This document shows positions 18,181 through 29,015 of a DNA stretch of 29,015 bases, one piece after another. The notes beneath the pieces were generated by a model that was not told the origin of the DNA, searched no databases, and was given only the letters and a program-made list of their open reading frames with translations. The stretch covers positions 1 through 29,015 of the forward strand of contig LGRX02035382.1 of assembly GCA_001247695.2 (NCBI GenBank), in the 5' to 3' direction. The position numbers were made by a program, and so were the translations under genes. Position 1 is the stretch's first letter. Every line of letters starts with the position of its first letter. The stretch comes from Cymbomonas tetramitiformis. Lineage: Eukaryota > Chlorophyta > Pyramimonadophyceae > Pyramimonadales > Pyramimonadaceae.

Positions 18181-18592
18181 CGCCATGGGTCGGTTGGCAT
18201 CGAACTTCCGCTGTGGAGGTGGGGTGGCCTGAGGGGTTGCCCACAGGGGGGTGTGGGATTTAAGGCTGAGCGCTGAGTGGGAGGGTGGCGTGGGGCGGTT
18301 GGGTTAGGGATGAGCGGGAATGGCGGGATGGGGTCGTGGGTGGTAATGTACATCCATGGGGATGTGTTTGAGTTTGTATTAACGCCATGGGTCGGTTGGC
18401 ATCGAACTTCCGCTGTGGAGGTGGGGTGGCCTGAGGGGTTGCCCACAGGGGGGTGTGGGATTTAAGGCTGAGCGCTGAGTGGGAGGGTGGCGTGGGGCGG
18501 TTGGGTTAGGGATGAGCGGGAATGGCGGGATGGGGTCGTGGGTGGTAATATACATCCACGGGGGTGTGTTTGAGTTTGTATTCGTAGGGCAG
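18181..18592. repeat. 202-bp tandem duplication
   Basis: CGCCATGGGTCGGTTGGCAT begins at 18181 and again at 18383. The two full units are nearly identical, and a partial third (GTGTTTGAGTTTGTATT) ends near 18581. Units are G-rich on the plus strand (GGGAGGGTGGCGTGGGGCGG) with GGTTAGGG words, so single-strand G-quadruplex folding is possible. No gene is supported on either strand. Confidence 0.9.
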
Positions 18593-18832
18593 GGGCAATG
18601 GCATCTTGCAACGCCTCACGAGTTTGTGGGGGATATGGTGTCAACAGATTGACTTGGAAGTGTGTTGAGCCCTGCGCGGCCAAAAAGAATGTTGAGCCCC
18701 GCGCGTTAAACGTAGTCGCACGATGTAGATTCGGTGGGTTTAAATGGTGCAACGTGTTTGTATATTTTGGCTCGTTGACAGAAATGCTGAAATATATATA
18801 TGTAATTGATGGAAAGTCGAAATATATATATA

Positions 18833-19079
18833 TGTAATTGACGGAGTCGGGTGTATATATATATATATATATATCACAGAAACCTAGAACAAAGCTGTAC
18901 AGCAGGCGCTTCGGGTTTCACAGTGCGAAGATAATTGAATAAGATACGGGAGGTGTTTTATTCCCTGATCTGAGCAGGACCGTGCCAGGCAAGACGGCAC
19001 CGCGGGTCGAGGGGTGACACAGGCGGACAGGACTGCCACCCCCTTACAGTGGGGGGGCTAAAGTCACTGTTCCCATGAC
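18833..19079 (-). repeat. 3' LTR of the gag-only element
   Basis: Begins (plus view) TGTAATTGACGGAGTCGGGT, then a long TA run, and ends TTCCCATGAC. It is about 11 bp longer than the other LTR, mostly from the TA run. One further C/T difference and a G-run length difference separate the two. Confidence 0.88.
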
Positions 19080-19250
19080 ACCACCTCACCCCGAAGAGGT
19101 GAGGTGCCAAGGCAGCATCCCAACCCTAAACCCTAGAGACACAAATGTTATAAGTCCAGAGGGACAACAAGGTCCAGCTAACGAGAATGCCAAGTAGCCG
19201 ACCTACAACAGTGGTTCTACGTAGGATTGAAGGGCAGGGGTCTCGATGCT

Positions 19251-20863
19251 CTAAGGGGCCTCTGCCGGTACATCGGACGGCGTCACGTCGGTGATCGACA
19301 AGGCCGCAGCCGTGCTGCCGGCGAAAGATGGAATCCAGACAGGTGACGAGCGGAACGCCGGCCAGTCTTCCTCGTCATCGTCATCGTGAACGGCATGGAA
19401 AGCTGGCGGCGTCGCATCAGGCTGTTCTTCGTCGGAATGCTCATCGTGGAGGTCAACACCCGAGAATCGGACGGCCATGGCTGCCGCACCCGGCTGGGCG
19501 GCGTCGTCCAGCGGTGGGGGCTCCAATGCCTGCAAAGAATTGGCACGGGCTGCCGGCGGTGGCGCAGGCGGCCATGCAGACATCGGAGGAGGAGGGGCCG
19601 TCGTGGAGGCGGTTGCCGGCGCCCGCCCCGGAGCGAAGGATGCCGAACAGGAGTAAGGGCACGCACCCTCGGTGTCGAGGTGGCCCGTGGTCACCGCCCA
19701 CAGGCGGAAGCAGGTGACACAAACCAGGCCGGTACCCTCCCACTGCAGGTAGCGGGCGTTGCGCACCGGCTTCCACTCACCGAGGGGGGGCGCCAACTTC
19801 TTCCAGCCGAGGGCATGCATGGAGCCGACGGTGGGCTTGCCACCGCCACCACTGCCGCCACCGCCCCTGCCACCACCGCCACCAGCACCACCGCGTCCGG
19901 CACCACCAGATGCCGGAGGGGAAGGCGCGGAGAGGCGGGCCAAGGTGTACTCGTCACGAAACACCTTGGCGATGCGCAAGGTGAGGGCGGCGAAGGTGAA
20001 GGGGATGTTGGCCCCAAGGTCGCGCAACACCACCAGGTAAAGTGGTGCGACGTGGGGGGAGACGGCCGCAGAAGCACGAAGGACGCTGTAGAGGTCCGCG
20101 ACCATGTCGGCGTCGCTGTACTGCGGGTGAACTTCTTGTGCTTGTCGGCCAGCGTGCGGAAGGCCGCGAGTTGCGGGGCGGGGTCGACGGTCTCGTCGAG
20201 AATGACCGCCCTGAGGCGGACCCAGAAGCGATGCGCGTCGGGGTCTCCGATGCCCTCCACATGGAAACGAAGGCGCTGCAATGCGCAACGGCCATCGCGG
20301 GGATGCACCTCCGCGGACTCCTCATACAAGGTGAGGGCAGTCGAGCGGAGGACCGTGGGGAGGACGGCATAAACGAGCCCGTTGAGGACGATGTGGTAGT
20401 CGGAGTACTCGTTGTCCAGGTCCAGAAGCTTGGCGATGTCATCACGGGAAACGGGCCCGAAAACATGTGCCATGTTGGCGAGCAAGACCGCGAAGTCCGA
20501 CTCAGCTTCAGGTCCGTCAAGGGTGAGGCCGACGTTGCTCTTGAAGCCATGGGTGCGGAGGAGCTTGGCCAACTCCTCGCCGTAGGAGAAGGCGTAGTCC
20601 AGCTTGTCCGCGAATTCGGTACGCTGGGAGGGCTTCACGGGCGTGGAGACCCAAACCGTAGGATCAGCGTAAAACTCAGCAGAGGTGGCCGCCCGAGAGA
20701 CTGGGGTCGGCTTAGTGGTCAATTGCGACATGCGCACAATTGGGTCTCCAGTGCCGCCACGGTCGGGACTAGCGGATGGAGTAGGGGTAGTAGAGGAATG
20801 CCCTCCAGGAGAACCCCGCGCAACGCGAAGGCGCCTGGCGAGGGTGACGCGGTCCGTGCTCAT
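19251..20863 (-). CDS. Gag polyprotein of the LTR element, with a -1 type frame change
   Basis: Start chosen at ATG 20861-20863 (MSTDRVTLARRLRV). The frame is open up to 21121, but that part is leader sequence next to the LTR. The first frame carries a UBN2/copia-gag-like helical region: YHIVLNGLVYAVLPTVLRST, later GDPDAHRFWVRLRAVILDE. The homologous reading switches to the -1 frame near 20130, after KHKKF, and continues with YSDADMVADLYSVLRA, a Gly-rich linker (about 19840-19920), then CVTCFRLWAVTTGHLDTEGA and an acidic tail ending TAG at 19251-19253. Gag packages element RNA. The Cys/His cluster is not a standard CCHC knuckle. The frame change is either a one-base deletion or programmed frameshifting. 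No pol follows. Confidence 0.65.
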
Positions 20864-21134
20864 CACTGGAAGAACGTAGTGTGGAATGACGTCGGGTTGG
20901 GTGTGCGAATGCCGCACGAAGTCCGGGAGCTGGTTCCGCTCAAGGAATTGGACCGGTGCCGTAAAAAACACGCGGTTAGTGGTGAATGAAAAGCTGGCAA
21001 TGCGCGCAGCTAGGTGCCAGCAGCTTGTTCCGCTGCAAGCGGCCGCTGGTTCCGCGGGATCTAAGAGCAGTGAAAATCGAAACTCCCACTGAGTGGTGAA
21101 CCGATAACCTGACAGGAACATTGATATATATATA

Positions 21135-21370
21135 TGTAATTGACGGAGTCGGGTATATATATATCACAGAAACCTAGAACAAAGTTGTACAGCAGGCGCT
21201 TCGGGTTTCACAGTGCGAAGATAATTGAATAAGATACGGGAGGTGTTTTATTCCCTGATCTGAGCAGGACCGTGCCAGGCAAGACGGCACCGCGGGTCGA
21301 GGGGTGACACAGGCGGACAGGACTGCCACCCCCTTACAGTGGGGGGGGCTAAAGTCACTGTTCCCATGAC
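21135..21370 (-). repeat. 5' LTR of the gag-only element
   Basis: Matches 18833-19079 apart from a shorter TA run and two small differences. It sits 271 bp upstream of the chosen gag ATG. The sequence beyond 21370 is unrelated to that beyond 19079. Confidence 0.88.
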
Positions 21371-22229
21371 TCGTGTTGTAGTACGGTGGTGTGTACCTGC
21401 CATGCATTGACTCGGTCCTGATTAGGTTGACACATGCGTTGGGTGGGAGCGTGGGGTGGGCAAGATTATTCCCCTTGGGGAAGCCCACACCCTTGTTAGC
21501 AATGTCGTCCCTAAATTAAAACCTTGGCAGCCTAAATTCGCAACACCAACACAAATTCTTCGAGATCACTCCTAACCCAATGTGTACATGCAAGGAAATT
21601 GGAAATGGGGTCCCCAGGAGGCCCCTATGTCGCCTTGAGCCATCACAATCTTCGACGATGGTTCCAAAAATTAACCGGAGCAGCATAGGGATAACCCTTC
21701 CCAAATAAAAAGGCCTCACCTTCTTAGGTATGCAGGGCCCAAACGCCAGTAAAATAGGGGGGTTACAAATCAGTAAAAATGGCGATCCTCCCCTGAAAAT
21801 CACATACAGTACCGATGACGTATTCTTCATCAGGGGATCTAACGGACATTTTGATACGAACCCTAAACATCATGATCGGACGACTTTGAATTTTCATGTG
21901 GCGTCTTTAGGTCTTTACCTTCTAAAAAATGTGACACATCTACAAAGAAATTTGACAGAAAGAGATACCGAGATAAACTAAAGCTCTTCCTCGACGATAC
22001 AGCCGGTAGCTTCCAGCTTGCAGGAGCGAAGAGGAATACGTGGTGATTTGGTTTGCGAGTTACACCGGAAAGAGCAGTAGAGAATTTTCACTTAGCATCA
22101 CAACCCCTTTACATGCCCTTTGCAAACATATCCATCGCAGTGCGCATCGCATCTTGGATATAGGAGCGTGTGTCTGTCTGAACCCTTGCACAAGCAATCC
22201 TTAATCGTCATTCCCGATATCCCGTCGCG
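21371..22229. other. Intergenic region upstream of TRM61
   Basis: No gene is supported. Two moderate frames (minus 21516-21830, plus 21730-21981) overlap on opposite strands and show no family signature. The last few hundred bases presumably hold the TRM61 promoter and leader, but I see no clear TATA box. Confidence 0.35.
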
Positions 22230-26388
<4,159 letters not shown>

Positions 26389-28925
26389 GGGATTTTATCC
26401 ATCTAATTCGGATGGAGGCCTATAATAGTGAACGGGTTAGGAGGTTCTCCCATGGATGACTATTGGGTAAGCATACGGAATGCACTAAACAAGATCTCTC
26501 GTCATATCCCGCCCGCATGCCGGATAGCGGCATATCCCGCCTAAACCCTGAATACGGACGTACGTTTAGCCACCATCTATATCGAGTCATCCAGATTGCC
26601 CCCCACTGTTTGATGAGCGTGCAAACTACATGTAGCCTCAGTGCATAACATCGACGTGTAGCTCGTATTTAGATCATGTGAAACATCACAACCTCATATG
26701 TCGCATGTGATTTAGGGCCTTGTGTTTAAACATTCGGTGCATAAAATCGTTTGCGCATGTGCCACAAAGCAGATGCATTGTGGCGAATGCCAAGCCAGCC
26801 GTAAGAATTGGCAACCTACATTCCGCTACATGTATCGGGCATCGGTATAATAATGTGATCACCCAATGTAAAAAAATGGTAAACCTCACCATGTATTTTA
26901 CACGCAACATCGTTATATGTACTTTACGATGGGCAGATAGGTTCAACACATGCGCACTTTATCTGCGCCATACAATATCAACTTCCACGAGGCCTTGTTG
27001 GTGATGATATACGACATGAACTGTGACGTCGTATGCTGCTGTGCATCGCCAACAAACCTCCTTTCCACTGGCAAGATCCTGATGAATATATGCAAATGTT
27101 TGGGGCTTCGGCGTAAAAGGGTAGCTTTACTATGGACTTGGATAGTATGCTGATCCCTTACACTGTCTGTTTTCGAAGTTATCGCATATAAAATATGAAG
27201 ATAGACAAACAAATAATTTTGAATTGTTAGAAGGAACATGTCATACCGTGAATGTACCAGTCACATGGAAGCGATAGTTGTGGCGGATGATAAGGTATGT
27301 ATACCACGTTCGAGCCTAAACCTGTACTCGATAGTGTCTAAGATTGGCTGCGAAAGGTAAACGTGCAAAGTCAAGTAACGCGAGTTTCTGCATTATCACG
27401 AAAACGGTATTTAGCGGCATCTTGTCGCTCGTCAGATGGGATCTATCAGTACATGTCAATGACGTGCACTTACCCGTACGTAATGTCCTGCGCTCCCTGC
27501 TCCCCGATCGTCAACAGAAATTATCATTTTTCAGGCCGAGACAAGATTCGTAAACAGGTGTTGAGTCATCACAATACACTGTGGCGCGTCCGTATGCTCT
27601 GAGTTGTCTCTGGGTGCAAGGTGAGCCGCGGCGCGTCAGTTGACAGGGCCTCTTCCCTTGCAAAGCACACCCAGACGTCTTTCCTCTCGTTTCGTTCCAA
27701 TTTCGAAAGTACGCGGCAAAACTTGGATAATGTAGTTTAAATAGTCGTTGACATATTCCCTGTCCCTGTTTCCCTAATTTTCGCTTCTAAAGCACCCTCG
27801 TCCCCGTGTATGTCGCCCTGTAAATGTACCATGGCGTAGACTTGTCGTGAACAGCCAGCAGCGTGTTTGCACCCGGATCCGCGACGGATGGAGCGACCTG
27901 AACAAACGCTGCAGGTACTAGCTAGTCCGTACTATCGTAGTTACCGATTGTAGTTGTTGTAGTAGTTGTAGTTGGAATCCGCCGGCAGCCCTGACCGGTA
28001 CACCCGGTGCAGGCCTTGGCTGTTCCCTTAGTCACTCTGCCCTAGCACGTGCATCACTGATGGCAGTGATGTCACTTGCAGTTCGGCACGGATTTAGTTT
28101 TTAGTTCCTATAACCTCAAACGTATAACGGTTTAATTCACGTATCACTTAAGTTCGGTGAACCGGGTTTGCCCACCTGTCCAGATAGATATATAAACTCG
28201 GGATACCTATCGCTAGGTCATGGACCCATTCCACGCTTTTGTGCTGAATTTATTTCGGCATGGTTGGCTAAATACGCCACCCGTGTAGGTGGTAGGTGCG
28301 CCATGAGGCGCCTGCTGAGATTCAGCCGTATACAGTATGCAGTAGCAGTATAATAGTATTATAGTATTATTATATCACTCTAAAAATACTACCACATCGA
28401 ATACAAATGTATTGATATGACACCATATATTAGAGGCATCCAGGATCACCCAGACCGTGACAAACACGACGCTTATCCCGGCGCGACGGGGCTTACGAGA
28501 CTTGTGGAATGCGGTACGACATCATCGTGTGACTAACATATGATGCATGTGCGAGATGTATCACTGCGTCGAAGTGCGCACCGTGCAGAAACGCAATCTT
28601 CAGCCTACGTACGTCGCACACCGTAGCGGTATGCTATATGCAGGGTTGTCGTACCGCAACCCTTCTTGCACAGCGACTAGCCAGGCTATACAACAATCCG
28701 AAAAGGGTATGCAACAACGTTACGATTTGATCCTGAGTGGGGCTTTGGAACCCACTCGCTCGTTTCCACACTACGGTAATGCGATGACGCGCTTGTGCCA
28801 AGCCTGTTATACGGCTTGACACGCCGTATAATGTTGCCATTCCGTGATTCGTACCTCCTTGGTGCATCGCACCATAATAATTATAACAGGTACTTTGCAT
28901 ATATATATATTATATATATGGGATA
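26389..28925. other. Region downstream of TRM61 with no recognised gene
   Basis: I read all frames and see no family signature. The best-looking short frames (plus 26950-27153; minus 28634-28900) overlap frames of equal quality on the other strand. Small structures: a TTGTAG microsatellite at 27950-27975, an ATCACTG-ATGG-CAGTGAT hairpin near 28050-28067, TAGTAT/TATTAT repeats at 28340-28375, and an AT palindrome at about 28900-28920. The 3' UTR of TRM61 must lie at the left end. Unspliced short exons could have been missed. Confidence 0.35.
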
Positions 28926-28928
28926 AGT

Positions 28929-29015
28929 TTGCATCGGGGGCTGACATTTCATTTTAATCCACATCGAGGGGCCGACATCTCATTTAATCCACATCGGGGC
29001 AAACACTTCATTTTA
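28929..29015. repeat. About 30-bp tandem repeat cut by the window edge
   Basis: Three imperfect units of GCATCGGGGGCTGACATTTC followed by ATTTTAATCCA. The third runs off the end of the window, so the array may continue. Confidence 0.75.

Larger units (their letters stand above)
18833..21370 (-). mobile_element. TR-GAG-like non-autonomous LTR retrotransposon
   Basis: Two direct terminal repeats (18833-19079 and 21135-21370) enclose one gag gene and nothing resembling protease, integrase, reverse transcriptase or RNase H. On the minus strand the right copy is the 5' LTR and the left copy the 3' LTR. A purine-rich GGGGTGAGGTGGTG lies directly inside the 3' LTR and fits a polypurine tract. A perfect 9-bp stem (CACCTCACC/GGTGAGGTG) overlaps it. 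LTR identity is high outside an AT microsatellite, indicating recent insertion. I found no clear target-site duplication or primer binding site. Gag-only LTR elements (TR-GAGs) are described in plants; they rely on proteins from other elements. Confidence 0.75.

Noticed and set aside
19118..19137. Interstitial telomere (CCCTAAACCCTA)
   Set aside because: Barely two units, inside the retroelement's 3' untranslated region. Too short to mean a former chromosome end.
20864..21121. N-terminal extension of gag up to 21121
   Set aside because: It overlaps the leader next to the LTR and shows no protein-like composition. The ATG at 20861-20863 is a better start.

Overview
This window is nuclear DNA of a eukaryote. 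It holds genes split by GT-AG introns, many unrelated tandem repeats, several transposable elements, and no bacterial-style operons. A green-lineage or other alga would fit: there is a Tnp2/DUF4218 (CACTA-type) transposase with a PHD finger, a gag-only LTR element, and an intron-rich housekeeping gene. The sequence alone does not fix the taxon.

The best single-copy gene is a complete ten-exon TRM61/TRMT61A homologue (22230-26388, + strand). It is the catalytic subunit of the tRNA m1A58 methyltransferase. Its exons are short and only appear when spliced. All phases agree and give a 343-residue protein with every family motif. Its seventh intron (1,280 bp) carries an array of 54-bp repeats in two sequence subtypes.

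Layout, left to right: (1) 1-482, the 3' end of a Gln/Leu-rich protein gene. (2) 578-1442, five copies of a 173-bp satellite. (3) 1618-7193, a CACTA-like DNA transposon region. It has 110-bp (2 x 55) repeats on the left, a six-exon Tnp2-type transposase (2456-5466), 101-bp repeats on the right, and a convergent minus-strand companion gene (7193-6142). A short AT-rich CAAYATRTTG-like motif recurs in the flanking repeats and in all five transposase introns, but I do not see it in the TRM61 introns I read. (4) 7388-7660, a 22-bp repeat array upstream of the companion gene. (5) 8344-8698, a 355-bp MITE with TA target sites. (6) 9026-10645, a family of GGTCC...GGACC hairpins including a 47-bp palindrome. 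(7) 10795-12305, a 490-bp macrosatellite, followed by 28-bp and 78-bp minisatellites to 13120. (8) 13579-17216, an AT-richer segment with a broken LicD/fukutin-type gene, a pair of 142-bp direct repeats, an unidentified ORF, and a glycosyltransferase-like ORF whose 5' end runs into an inverted-repeat element. (9) 18181-18590, a 202-bp tandem duplication. (10) 18833-21370, an LTR retroelement on the minus strand that has LTRs and gag but no pol (TR-GAG-like). (11) TRM61. (12) 26389-29015, no gene recognised, ending in a 30-bp-scale repeat cut by the window edge.

Functionally only TRM61 looks like an intact host gene. The LicD and glycosyltransferase-like pieces suggest a former glycan-modifying pair. 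Most of the remainder is mobile or satellite DNA.
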